Shown here one piece after another: positions 54,094 to 62,530 of a stretch of DNA of 64,000 bases. The notes under the pieces are model-generated. The model was not told the origin of the DNA, did not search any database, and saw nothing but the letters and a program-made list of their open reading frames with translations. Every line of letters begins with the position of its first letter. Positions within the stretch are counted from its first letter, which is position 1. The translations under genes were made by a program, and so were the position numbers. The DNA comes from Aquidulcibacter paucihalophilus (GTDB taxonomy: Bacteria > Pseudomonadota > Alphaproteobacteria > Caulobacterales > Caulobacteraceae): assembly GCA_030285985.1 (NCBI GenBank), contig CP127384.1, forward strand, positions 1,724,501 through 1,788,500, read 5' to 3'.

Positions 54094-54573
54094 ATGCCCC
54101 TCGTCGACAGTATCGCCACCCGCCCCACCCTGCAGATGCAGCGTCATTTCGCGGCGCCGCGTCCGTTGGTGTGGCGCGCGTGGACGACGCCCGAGGTCAT
54201 GGTGCTGTGGCTGGGTCCGGTCGAATGGCCCGCGGTCAGCGCCACCCAGGATCTGCGCGTCGGCGGCGAATGGCGCGCCTGTCTGCGCTCACCCGATACG
54301 GGTCAGGACCTCTGGCAGGGCGGTGTCTATCGCGAGATCGTGCCGGATGAACGGCTGGTCTTCACCTTCAAATGGGACGAGTCGCATGAGGACGGCCCGC
54401 CTGTGGACACCCTCGTCACCGTCCAGCTCAGCGATGCCACGGACGGCGGCACCCTGATGGATTTCACCCACGAAGGCCTGAAGTCGGAACAGAGCCTGAC
54501 CGGACACAAACACGGCTGGACCAGCACCTTCGAGCGGCTGGAGGCCTTTCTGGCGGCGGGCGGGGCGTCCTGA
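54094..54573 (+). CDS. SRPBCC (AHSA1-like) protein
   Basis: A second AHSA1-like protein, 159 residues: RHFAAPRPLVWRAWTTPEVM, GPVEWPAVSA, RVGGEWRACL and a C-terminal KHGWTSTFERLEAFL. It lies 38 bases after the first and is probably in the same operon. It is clearly diverged from it, so they likely bind different ligands. Confidence 0.85.
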   Translation: MPLVDSIATRPTLQMQRHFAAPRPLVWRAWTTPEVMVLWLGPVEWPAVSATQDLRVGGEWRACLRSPDTGQDLWQGGVYREIVPDERLVFTFKWDESHEDGPPVDTLVTVQLSDATDGGTLMDFTHEGLKSEQSLTGHKHGWTSTFERLEAFLAAGGAS

Positions 54574-54616
54574 GGACGACCCGCTGTTCGGATCAACCGG
54601 CTCACGGAGCAAGACC

Positions 54617-55057
54617 ATGAAGATCGTGACCAGTCTCAGCTTCCGCGGCGAATGCCGTGAAGCGTTCGAGTTCTACGCAAAGGTGCTGGGCGGGGAGATC
54701 ATCGCCGCCATGCGTTACGGCGACGCCCCGCCGGAAATGCCGATCGGCCCTGAATACAGCGACTGGCTGATGCACTGCTGGCTGCAGGTCGGCGACCAGG
54801 CCCTGATGGGCTCGGATTCGCCGCCCGAATACGCCCCGCCCCTCGACCAGCTCAAGAACGGCTTCGACGTCACCCTGCACACCGAAGACGCCGCCGAGGC
54901 CCGGCGCTGGTACGATGCCCTTGTCGAGGGCGGCCAGCCGACCATGCCGTTCTCCGCCACCTTCTGGTCGCCCGGTTTCGGCGGGCTGATCGACAAGTTC
55001 GGCGTGCCGTGGATGGTCAACACCACGCCGGCCGTGACCTGTGAGGCGGACCAGTGA
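54617..55057 (+). CDS. VOC family protein (PhnB-like)
   Basis: A protein of 146 residues: LSFRGECREAFEFYAKVLGG, the LQVGDQALMGSD strand, and ATFWSPGFGGLIDKFGVPWMVN, the PhnB-like glyoxalase/bleomycin-resistance fold. Its substrate is unknown. The stop overlaps the DoxX start. Confidence 0.85.
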   Translation: MKIVTSLSFRGECREAFEFYAKVLGGEIIAAMRYGDAPPEMPIGPEYSDWLMHCWLQVGDQALMGSDSPPEYAPPLDQLKNGFDVTLHTEDAAEARRWYDALVEGGQPTMPFSATFWSPGFGGLIDKFGVPWMVNTTPAVTCEADQ

Positions 55058-55452
55058 AGACCGCGCCCTCCGTGTGGACGGGGCGGGTCCTGAGCGGCCT
55101 GTTCGTCCTGTTCATGCTCGCGGCTTCGATCGCGCCCAAATTCCTCATGGCCGACATGGTCGCCGAGCAGAGCATGACCCCGCTCGGCTGGCCGGCGAAA
55201 TACCTGCTGCTGATCGGCCTGATCGAGCTGGCCTGCGTGGTCCTCTACGTCATCCCGCGCACCAGCCTGTTCGGCGCGGTGCTGATGACCGGCCTGCTCG
55301 GCGGGGCCATCGCGACCAATCTCCGTGTCGAGAACCCCCTGTTCAGCCACACCCTGTTCGGCGTCTATCTCGGTCTGTTCATGTGGGGCGGCCTGTGGCT
55401 CCGGAACGCCTCGCTGCGGGCGGTCTTCCCGTTCCGGCGTGGAAAGCCCTGA
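55054..55452 (+). CDS. DoxX family membrane protein
   Basis: A four-helix membrane protein of 132 residues (about 8–28, 46–66, 72–94, 100–122) with IAPKFLMADM after the first helix, typical of DoxX-like proteins. The start is GTG 55054, overlapping the VOC stop. Its role is unknown; it closes the ArsR-led cluster. Confidence 0.8.
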   Translation: MKTAPSVWTGRVLSGLFVLFMLAASIAPKFLMADMVAEQSMTPLGWPAKYLLLIGLIELACVVLYVIPRTSLFGAVLMTGLLGGAIATNLRVENPLFSHTLFGVYLGLFMWGGLWLRNASLRAVFPFRRGKP

Positions 55453-55463
55453 CGGCCGCGAGC

Positions 55464-56693
55464 CTAGCGCGTCATCGCCGTCGGGAACGGCCGCCCGAGG
55501 GCTTCTGCCATCCCCTGCTGGGACAGCAGGAAGACCGCGTCCCGCTGGTGGAAATTGTTCGACAGGACGATCACCGTCACGTCCGCGTCCGGTTGGTAGC
55601 TCACCAGATTGCGGAACCCCGACCAGCTGCCGGTGTGGAAGGTCTGGCGGTCCATGAACGCCGGCGAGACCCGCTGGCCGATGCTGTTGCTGAACAGGCC
55701 ATAGCCCCAGTCGCGTCTCGGCCGGCCGCGCTCATCCGGCGTGTCGGACGGCGCATGGTCGGCGATCATCATCGCATGGCTGCGCGGGCTGAGCAGATGA
55801 CCGTGATGCAGCGCCCGCTGCCAGACCAGCAGATCGTCGAGCGTGGAATACAACGCCCCTGCCCCGACAATGATGCTGACATTGTGATCCGGCTGCGGCG
55901 ACGGACCGCCGCCGCCGAGGTTGGCGTAGCCCACGACCACGTCCGAGGCGTCGTCGTCATAGCCGGTGTCCGCCATGCCGAGCGGCTCGAAGAAGGCGGT
56001 TCGCAGATAGACGTGCAGCGGCTTCCCGCTGGCCTTTTCGACCACGGCGCCGAGCAGGTTGTAGGCGGCGTTGTTGTACCGGACCTTGGTCCCCGGCGGG
56101 AACTGGAGCCCGTACTGGGTGGATTCAGCCGTCAGTTCTTCCATGGTGGCGGGCGTGACGCGTCGAACGCCCCAGCCGGGCCGCGCCATCAGATCCGGAA
56201 TGCCTGAGGTGTGGCCGAGCAGGTGATGCAGCCTGACCGGCACCCAGGCCGCCGCACAGGGCTGGATCCATTTGCAGACCGGATCATCGACTGACAGGAC
56301 CCCATCATCCTGCAGCCGCAGAATGGCGGCCGCGGTGAACTGTTTGCTGACCGAGGCGAGCCGGAACCTGGAGTTCAGCGCCAGCGGTGTCCCGAGGCTC
56401 CGGTTGGCGAAGCCGTGGACCTGCCGGAACAGCACCTCGTCGCCGCGCGCGACCAACACGCCCCCGGTGAACTGCCCCGACCCGCCCCAGCGGTTCAGTT
56501 GTTCCGTCAGCTGCGGCAGGGACTCGACCACCACGAGCGGAGGCCGCGGCGGAGGCGGCTCGGGTGCCGTCGCGGTCGCCCCGGGTCGGACTGTCGGCCA
56601 GGCCACGAGGCCGACGACGACCACGACCAGCAGCGCAATGGCAGCCATCGTCAGCCGGGGGTGTCCCCCGGATTGTCTGGGAACCTGAAACAA
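55464..56693 (-). CDS. serine hydrolase, class C beta-lactamase family
   Basis: A protein of 409 residues with an N-terminal anchor (MAAIALLVVVVVGLVAW). The serine–lysine motif is ASVSKQFTAAAI (about 115), followed by YNNAAYNLLGAV (YxN). The fold is that of beta-lactamase/D-aminopeptidase/esterase proteins with a periplasmic active site. The substrate may be a peptide or ester; antibiotic resistance is not implied. The era stop is three bases downstream on the same strand. Confidence 0.85.
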   Translation of the reverse strand: MFQVPRQSGGHPRLTMAAIALLVVVVVGLVAWPTVRPGATATAPEPPPPRPPLVVVESLPQLTEQLNRWGGSGQFTGGVLVARGDEVLFRQVHGFANRSLGTPLALNSRFRLASVSKQFTAAAILRLQDDGVLSVDDPVCKWIQPCAAAWVPVRLHHLLGHTSGIPDLMARPGWGVRRVTPATMEELTAESTQYGLQFPPGTKVRYNNAAYNLLGAVVEKASGKPLHVYLRTAFFEPLGMADTGYDDDASDVVVGYANLGGGGPSPQPDHNVSIIVGAGALYSTLDDLLVWQRALHHGHLLSPRSHAMMIADHAPSDTPDERGRPRRDWGYGLFSNSIGQRVSPAFMDRQTFHTGSWSGFRNLVSYQPDADVTVIVLSNNFHQRDAVFLLSQQGMAEALGRPFPTAMTR

Positions 56694-56696
56694 GAC

Positions 56697-57644
56697 CTAG
56701 ACGTCGAAATCCAGCCCGAACTGGGCGTAGAGCGCGCGGCTGTCCTGCCATTTCGGATCGACCTTGACCGTGATGAACAGGTGTACGGGCCGGTCCAGCA
56801 GTTCAGTCAGTTCCTCGCGCGACTTCTGGCCGATCCATTTCAGGGTCTGGCCGCCCTTGCCCAGCACGATCGGCCGCTGGCTCTCCCGCTCGACATAGAT
56901 GATCTGTTCGATCCGGGCCGAGCCATCGGCCTTGTCCTCAAAGGCCGTGGTCTCCACCGCCGCCGAATAGGGCAGTTCCTCGTGGACGCGCAGATAGACC
57001 TTTTCGCGCGTGATCTCGGCCGCCAGCACCCGCATCGGGACATCGGCCGACTGGTCCTCCGGATAGAGCCAGTGGCCCGCCGGCATCGACCGCGCCAGCC
57101 GCTGCTTGAGGTCATCCACGCCGTCGCCGCTGAGGGCTGAGATCATATAGACCTCGGAGTAGACGCCGGTTTCGAACATCGCATGCGACAGCGCCAGCAG
57201 GGTGTCGCGGCGCATGCCGTCGATCTTGTTCAGGGCCAGGATGACCTGGGTCCCGGACGCCTTCAGATTGGCGATGATGGTCTCGGTGTCCTCGGCCGAG
57301 CGTCGGTCGGCCGCCTGGCCTTCCTTGCCTTCCGAGGCGATGTGCGAGGCGGCGTCGATCAGGTGGACGACCACATCCGCGTCCGAAGCCCCGCCCCAGG
57401 CCGAGGCGACCATGGCCCGGTCCAGACGGCGGCGCGGGGTGAAGATCCCGGGCGTGTCGACCAGCACGATCTGGGCATTCCCCTCGATGGCGATGCCGCG
57501 CACCGGGAAGCGGGTCGTCTGGACCTTTTGCGTGACGATCGAGACCTTGGTTCCGGTCAGCCGGTTGACCAGCGTGGACTTGCCCGCATTGGGCGCGCCG
57601 ATGATGGCGGCAAAGCCGGCCCGCTGGTTTTCTGTATCGGTCAA
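56697..57644 (-). CDS. era: GTPase Era
   Basis: A protein of 315 residues. GTPase motifs are G1 GAPNAGKST, G3 DTPG, G4 NKID and G5 SALSG. The C-terminal KH domain has VLGKGGQTLKWIG. It binds the 3′ end of 16S rRNA during small-subunit maturation. The start overlaps the rnc stop by four bases. Confidence 0.95.
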   Translation of the reverse strand: MTDTENQRAGFAAIIGAPNAGKSTLVNRLTGTKVSIVTQKVQTTRFPVRGIAIEGNAQIVLVDTPGIFTPRRRLDRAMVASAWGGASDADVVVHLIDAASHIASEGKEGQAADRRSAEDTETIIANLKASGTQVILALNKIDGMRRDTLLALSHAMFETGVYSEVYMISALSGDGVDDLKQRLARSMPAGHWLYPEDQSADVPMRVLAAEITREKVYLRVHEELPYSAAVETTAFEDKADGSARIEQIIYVERESQRPIVLGKGGQTLKWIGQKSREELTELLDRPVHLFITVKVDPKWQDSRALYAQFGLDFDV

Positions 57645-58357
57645 ATCACGCCTTCACGCTGCAGCAGGCCGATCGCGGCCGCCTTCTCCGCGTCCTGACG
57701 CGAACGGCCTTGTGCGGTCAAGGGCGGATATCCGGCCACGCTCGCTTCCACGGTAAAAGTCGGGGCGTGGTCTGACCCCTTCCGTTCGACGATCCGGTAG
57801 GCCGGCAGGGGCTTTCCGAGCCCAAGGGCCCACTCCTGCAGCGCGGATTTCGGATTGGTCAGCGATTTTTGCGGTGGGGCGGAGAGTTCGTCCTTCCACG
57901 CCGTGTCGAACACCGTCCGGACCGCATCGAAGCCGCCGTCCAGCCAGACCGCGGCGAGCAGGGCCTCCATCGCATCGCCCAGCACGCCCTCGCGCCGCCG
58001 GCCGCCTTGTTTGGCCTCGCCGGGTGACAGCCGCATCGCGTCGCCGACGCCGAGCGCCTCGGCCACGCGCGCGCAGGCGGCCTTGTCGACCAGGGCGTGG
58101 AGGCGTGAGGACATCTCGCCCTCATCGGATCCGGGGAAGTCGCGGACCAGCCGGTCGGCCACGAGCAGCCCAAGCACCCGGTCACCCAGGAACTCCAGCC
58201 GCTGGTTGTCCGCGAACGGCCGCCCGCGCGCATCGCGCTCGGCCCCCTCCCCGACGCTGGCGTGCGTCAGGGCCAGGTCCAGCAACGCCGGATCCCGGAA
58301 GTCGTGGCCGAGGCGGCGCCGCAGCGCCTGAACTGCCTCGGCCCTTCGGTCAGCCAT
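57641..58357 (-). CDS. rnc: ribonuclease III
   Basis: A protein of 238 residues. The catalytic signature NQRLEFLGDRVLGL is at about 51–64, and the second acidic site is GDAMEALLAAVWLDGG. A double-stranded RNA-binding domain (about 160–235) follows. The start ATG 58357 overlaps the lepB stop (TGATG), giving coupled translation in the lepB–rnc–era order. A longer frame to 58441 is antisense-like and lies in lepB. Confidence 0.95.
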   Translation of the reverse strand: MADRRAEAVQALRRRLGHDFRDPALLDLALTHASVGEGAERDARGRPFADNQRLEFLGDRVLGLLVADRLVRDFPGSDEGEMSSRLHALVDKAACARVAEALGVGDAMRLSPGEAKQGGRRREGVLGDAMEALLAAVWLDGGFDAVRTVFDTAWKDELSAPPQKSLTNPKSALQEWALGLGKPLPAYRIVERKGSDHAPTFTVEASVAGYPPLTAQGRSRQDAEKAAAIGLLQREGVI

Positions 58358-59910
58358 CAGTCGAGAACGGTGAAGAACCGGCTCGGCTGGACCTTCGAGA
58401 ACCAGCTGACGGGGTTCCACAGCGAGGCGCCTGGCTTCCACGAGAACAGGATGATCTCGGCCTTGCCGATCAGGTTTTCCGCCGGGACATAACCCACGCC
58501 GACGGACTCGTCGTAGCGGCTGTCCTGCGAGTTGTCGCGGTTGTCACCGATCATGAAGTAGTGGCCGGCGGGAACCTCGAACACCGGGGTGTTGTCGGAG
58601 ATATTGCCCGGACCCCAGTCCTGGATGTTGATCTCACGGCCTTCCGGCAGCGTCTCGCGCATCTGGATGACGGTCTGGGTTCCGTACAGGTTCTGGACGT
58701 CCTGGCGGCTCATCTCGACGTCACGGACCGCCGTGCCGTTGATGAACAGCACATTGTCGATCATCTGGATGCGGTCGCCCGGCAGGCCGATCAGGCGCTT
58801 GATGTAGTCCGTCTCATTGTCGCGCGGCAGTTTGAACACGACGATGTCGCCGCGGCGGGGCTCCTGGCTGACGCCCGGCAGCATGATGCGGCCGTTGAAG
58901 ACCGGGGGGCTGAACGGGATCGAGTGCTTCGAATAGCCGTAGCTCCACTTCGACACGACGATGTAGTCGCCCTCATAGAGGTTCGGCTCCATCGAGGCCG
59001 ACGGAATGGTGAAGGGCTGGAACAGCACGACACGCAGCACCAGGGCGATCAGCAGGGCGAAGAAGATCGTCTTGAAGATCTCCATACCTTCGCTGCTCGA
59101 GCCGCCCTTGGACTTGCGCTTCTTGCCTGACCCGCGGGCGTAGACGGGCGTCGCGTCGACGTCCTCGAAGGGCGCGTCGCCTGAGTCGCTCCAGACGGGC
59201 GGCTTGGCTGCGGCGGCCACAGCGGCCCCGGCGACGGCGGCTGCGGCGACCGGCGCTGCGTGACCGTGGTCGTCATGACCATGCGCAGCGGGCGCGGCAT
59301 GTCCGTGGTCGTCATGGCCGTGGGCGGCCGGCGCGGCGTGGCCGTGGTCATCGTGACCATGAGCGGCGGGGGCAGCGTGACCATGATCGTCATGCCCATG
59401 GCCTGCGTCGTGACCGTGCCCTGCATCGTGGCCGTGGTCGTCATGACCGTGCGCGGCGGGCGCATGTCCATGGTCGTCGTGACCATGCGCAGCGGGAGCA
59501 GCGTGTCCATGGTCGTCGTGACCATGCGCAGCGGGAGCAGCGTGTCCATGGTCGTCGTGACCATGCGCAGCGGGCGCATGTCCATGGTCGTCGTGACCAT
59601 GCGCAGCGGGAGCAGCGTGTCCATGGTCGTCGTGACCATGCGCAGCGGCAGCGTGTCCGTGGTCATCGTGACCGTGCGCAGCGGGAGCCGCGTGTCCGTG
59701 GTCGTCATGGCCATGCGCGGCGGGCGCAGCGTGGCCATGGTCGTCGTGGCCATGCGCGGCGGGCGCTGCGTGACCATGGTCGTCATGACCATGGGCGGCA
59801 GGCGCGGCATGTCCGTGGTCATCGTGACCGTGACCGTGATCATCGTGACCGTGGCCATGGTCGCCGTGACCGTGGCCGTGATCGTCGTGCGGCTTGTGCT
59901 CGTCGCTCAT
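58357..59910 (-). CDS. lepB: signal peptidase I with His-rich N-terminal extension
   Basis: A protein of 517 residues, about twice the usual length in this group. Residues 8–217 are about 17 copies of HDDHGH separated mostly by AAPAAHG. An Ala-rich and then basic linker (KKRKSKGG) leads to one membrane helix (about 278–297). The catalytic part is normal: IPSASMEP (S306) and DYIKRLIGLPGD (K371), with GDNRDNSQDSR. It removes signal peptides on the periplasmic side. The extension lies before the helix, so it is probably cytoplasmic, and its His/Asp content suggests binding of Zn, Ni or Cu. Its use is unknown. It sits in the usual acpS–lepB–rnc–era context. Confidence 0.9.
   Translation of the reverse strand: MSDEHKPHDDHGHGHGDHGHGHDDHGHGHDDHGHAAPAAHGHDDHGHAAPAAHGHDDHGHAAPAAHGHDDHGHAAPAAHGHDDHGHAAAAHGHDDHGHAAPAAHGHDDHGHAPAAHGHDDHGHAAPAAHGHDDHGHAAPAAHGHDDHGHAPAAHGHDDHGHDAGHGHDAGHGHDDHGHAAPAAHGHDDHGHAAPAAHGHDDHGHAAPAAHGHDDHGHAAPVAAAAVAGAAVAAAAKPPVWSDSGDAPFEDVDATPVYARGSGKKRKSKGGSSSEGMEIFKTIFFALLIALVLRVVLFQPFTIPSASMEPNLYEGDYIVVSKWSYGYSKHSIPFSPPVFNGRIMLPGVSQEPRRGDIVVFKLPRDNETDYIKRLIGLPGDRIQMIDNVLFINGTAVRDVEMSRQDVQNLYGTQTVIQMRETLPEGREINIQDWGPGNISDNTPVFEVPAGHYFMIGDNRDNSQDSRYDESVGVGYVPAENLIGKAEIILFSWKPGASLWNPVSWFSKVQPSRFFTVLD
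59260..59889 (-). repeat. in-frame tandem repeat coding HDDHGHAAPAAHG
   Basis: About 17 units, mostly 39 bases (13 codons), with some of 36 and a few odd ones. All keep the reading frame of lepB. On the plus strand the unit contains CCATGGTCGTCGTGACC-like words. Nearly identical neighbouring units suggest recent duplication and slippage. Confidence 0.9.
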
Positions 59911-59969
59911 TGTTACTCTGTCCCCCAGCCGCTGTCCGCGGTCTTTGCGGCGAAATCGGTATAACGTGA

Positions 59970-60371
59970 TTAAGATATCGGCAAGGCTTCGATCACCACG
60001 AAGGCGAGTGCATAGGGGTGCTCGTCACTGAGGGTCAGGTGTATCCGGGCTTCGTGACCCTTTGGCGTCAGCCTGGACAGGTGTTCGGCGGCGTGCCCGG
60101 TGAGGGCCAGGGTGGGCTGGCCGGAGCGCATGTTCACCACCCCCATGTCGCGCCAGTAGACGTCTGCCCGCATGCCCGTGCCCAGCGCCTTGGCGCAGGC
60201 CTCCTTGGCCGCGAACCGTTTGGCGTAGCTCCAGGCGGGATCAGGCTTCCGGTCCGACCGGGCGCGCTCGATGTCCGTGAAACAGCGTTGTTTGAACCGT
60301 TCTCCAAAGCGGTCCAGCGAGGTCTGGATCCGGCGAATATCGCACAGGTCCGCGCCGACCCCGATGATCAC
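59970..60371 (-). CDS. acpS: holo-acyl carrier protein synthase
   Basis: A protein of 133 residues: [14 protein letters not shown], with Asp of the Mg site, and [17 protein letters not shown], the second signature. It transfers phosphopantetheine from CoA to acyl carrier proteins, which would include the one at 16.2 kb. The start overlaps the pdxJ stop by four bases. Confidence 0.95.
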   Translation of the reverse strand: MIIGVGADLCDIRRIQTSLDRFGERFKQRCFTDIERARSDRKPDPAWSYAKRFAAKEACAKALGTGMRADVYWRDMGVVNMRSGQPTLALTGHAAEHLSRLTPKGHEARIHLTLSDEHPYALAFVVIEALPIS

Positions 60372-61105
60372 GCCGCGGCGTCCATGGCGGCCCGCATCCG
60401 GTGGATGGCCGTGGTCAGGCCGACGAAAAGAGCCTCACCGATCAGGAAGTGGCCGATATTCAGCTCCCGGACCTCGGCGATCGCCATCATGTGGGCGGCC
60501 GTCACGTAGTCGAGGCCGTGCCCGGCGTGGACTTCCAGGCCCAGATCGAAGGCCCGCGTCGCTGCTGCCTGCAGCCGCTCGAACTCGACCGCCCGGTCAT
60601 CGCCGGACAGATGGCAGTAGCGGCCGGTATGGAACTCCACGACCTGCGCGCCCACTGCATGGGCGGCGTCGACCTGTTCGGAGGTCGGCTCGATAAACAG
60701 GGACACCCTTATCCCTGCGTCGGAAAGCGCCCTGGCCACCGGTGCGATGCGCGCCTCATGCCCCGCGACGGCCAGTCCGCCCTCGGTCGTGACCTCCTCG
60801 CGCCGCTCCGGCACCAGGCAGGCCGCGTGCGGCCGGTGCCGCAGGGCGATGGCCAGCATTTCGTCGGTGACGGCCATCTCGAGGTTCAGGGGGCGTCCGG
60901 CCTCGGCGCACAGCAGGCTGAGGGCCTCGATGTCCGGGTCGGTGATGTGGCGCCGGTCTTCGCGCAGGTGGGCGGTGATGCCGTCTGCGCCGGCCGCCAG
61001 GGCCTCGCGGGCGGCCCGCACAGGATCGGGGTGAACGCCGCCGCGCGCATTCCGCACCGTGGCGACGTGGTCGATATTGACGCCGAGGCGTACCGGAGAG
61101 GCCAT
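60368..61105 (-). CDS. pdxJ: pyridoxine 5′-phosphate synthase
   Basis: A protein of 245 residues: [18 protein letters not shown] at the start, [12 protein letters not shown], a catalytic-site [10 protein letters not shown] and [12 protein letters not shown] near the end, all landmarks of PdxJ. It condenses 1-deoxyxylulose 5-phosphate with amino-acetone phosphate. ATG 61105 is chosen from homology; a longer frame to 61240 is a shadow of pyrE. Confidence 0.95.
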   Translation of the reverse strand: MASPVRLGVNIDHVATVRNARGGVHPDPVRAAREALAAGADGITAHLREDRRHITDPDIEALSLLCAEAGRPLNLEMAVTDEMLAIALRHRPHAACLVPERREEVTTEGGLAVAGHEARIAPVARALSDAGIRVSLFIEPTSEQVDAAHAVGAQVVEFHTGRYCHLSGDDRAVEFERLQAAATRAFDLGLEVHAGHGLDYVTAAHMMAIAEVRELNIGHFLIGEALFVGLTTAIHRMRAAMDAAA

Positions 61106-61109
61106 TCGC

Positions 61110-61700
61110 CTAACCCTTGCTCGCCAGCCGGCGGCTGCCGGGGTCCTCAACCGGCAGGGCGGCCAGTTCGGGCGGCAGGGCGTCGGCGGGGTATGCGGGC
61201 ACATCCAGCGTCGCCAGCGCCACCAGCGGCACGCCGACATCGGCCCGGCCGCCCGACCGATCGACGATACACGCCGCCGCCACGACCGTACCGCCCGCCG
61301 CCTCGATGGCCGCGATACATTCGCGCGAACTCAACCCCGTCGTGACGATGTCCTCGACCATCACGACCTTCTGCCCGGGCTCGACATGGAAGCCGCGGCG
61401 CAATTTGAAAGTGCCGCCCTCCCGCTCGACATACATGGACGGCACGCCCAGCCAGCGCGCGGTCTCATAGCCGGGAATGATGCCGCCCACGGCCGGCGAG
61501 ATGGCCACGTCGACGGGGCCGACCGCCGCCGTGATCTTTTCCGCCAGCGCCTTGCACAGACGGGCGCAACGCGCCGTGTCCATGAACACCAGGTTCTTCT
61601 GCAGGAACACGGGGCTGTGCAGTCCCGAGGACAGCACGAAATGGCCTTCGCGCAGGGCGCCGGCACCACGGAATTCGTTGAGTACGTCGTCTGAGGTCAT
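61110..61700 (-). CDS. pyrE: orotate phosphoribosyltransferase
   Basis: A protein of 196 residues. The PRPP loop is [14 protein letters not shown] (about 110–123), and [14 protein letters not shown] lies near the N-terminus. It makes OMP from orotate in pyrimidine synthesis. It is four bases upstream of pdxJ. Confidence 0.95.
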   Translation of the reverse strand: MTSDDVLNEFRGAGALREGHFVLSSGLHSPVFLQKNLVFMDTARCARLCKALAEKITAAVGPVDVAISPAVGGIIPGYETARWLGVPSMYVEREGGTFKLRRGFHVEPGQKVVMVEDIVTTGLSSRECIAAIEAAGGTVVAAACIVDRSGGRADVGVPLVALATLDVPAYPADALPPELAALPVEDPGSRRLASKG

Positions 61701-61750
61701 GGCGTGGTGTCTAGCTCAGCCGCGGCCGCAACAGAAGTCACGCGCCTGCG

Positions 61751-62530
61751 TCATTCCAGGCTTTCGCCTGGCTTCAGGCCGCAATCCAGCAGGGTTCGCC
61801 AGATTGCGTCGGCGTCCTCGGCAAAACGGAACAGGCGGAAATCGTCGGCGGCGATCATCCCGTGCTCGATCAGGACGTCGAAATTGATCACCGAGCGCCA
61901 CCAGGCCTCGTCGAAGAGGACGATGGGGATCGCCGGCGACTTCCCGGTCTGGCGCAGGGTCAGGATCTCGAACAGTTCGTCGAACGTGCCGAAGCCGCCC
62001 GGAAAGACCACCAGCGCATTGGCCCGCATCGCGAAATGCATCTTGCGCATGGCGAAATAGTGAAAGCGGAAGGTCAGCTCGGGCGTGGACCAGCCGTTGG
62101 GTTCCTGCTCGTGCGGCAGGGTGATGTTAAAGCCGATCGACGGCGCGCCGACGTCGTGCGCCCCGCGGTTGGCGGCACCCATCACGCCGGGGCCGCCCCC
62201 GGTGGCGATGACATTGTCTCTCGGCTGGCCAGGCGTATCCCGAAGCGCGCCACCCCGCTCGGAGGCCAGCCGCCCGAACGCGCGGGCTTCAGCGTACCAG
62301 CGCGCGTGCTGGCCGGCCCCGTCCTCACCGATCCGGGCGCTGCCGAAGACCACGATGGTCGATCTCACGCCCCAGGTCCGCAGGGCCTCCTCAGCCTTGG
62401 CGTATTCCATGAAAAAGCGCACGCCGCGCATGGAATCGCTGAGGATGAAGTCCGGATCGAGGGCCGCAAGGCGGTAAGAGGCCGAGGCCATCTGGTCCGC
62501 GTTGTCCGGGCTCCCCGGTGCCTCGCTCAC
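61751..62530 (-). CDS. LOG family protein (TIGR00730-like)
   Basis: A protein of 259 residues with the two LOG signatures GGGPGVMGAANRGA (about 111–124) and FPGGFGTFDELFE (about 184–196). Many members are cytokinin riboside 5′-monophosphate phosphoribohydrolases; in bacteria the role is often purine-nucleotide hydrolysis. The start overlaps the spoT/relA stop by four bases. Confidence 0.85.
   Translation of the reverse strand: MSEAPGSPDNADQMASASYRLAALDPDFILSDSMRGVRFFMEYAKAEEALRTWGVRSTIVVFGSARIGEDGAGQHARWYAEARAFGRLASERGGALRDTPGQPRDNVIATGGGPGVMGAANRGAHDVGAPSIGFNITLPHEQEPNGWSTPELTFRFHYFAMRKMHFAMRANALVVFPGGFGTFDELFEILTLRQTGKSPAIPIVLFDEAWWRSVINFDVLIEHGMIAADDFRLFRFAEDADAIWRTLLDCGLKPGESLE

Noticed and set aside
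59260..59889. CRISPR-like array of regular 39-base repeats
   Set aside because: There are no unique spacers, unit length varies by whole codons, and the frame of lepB is kept throughout.
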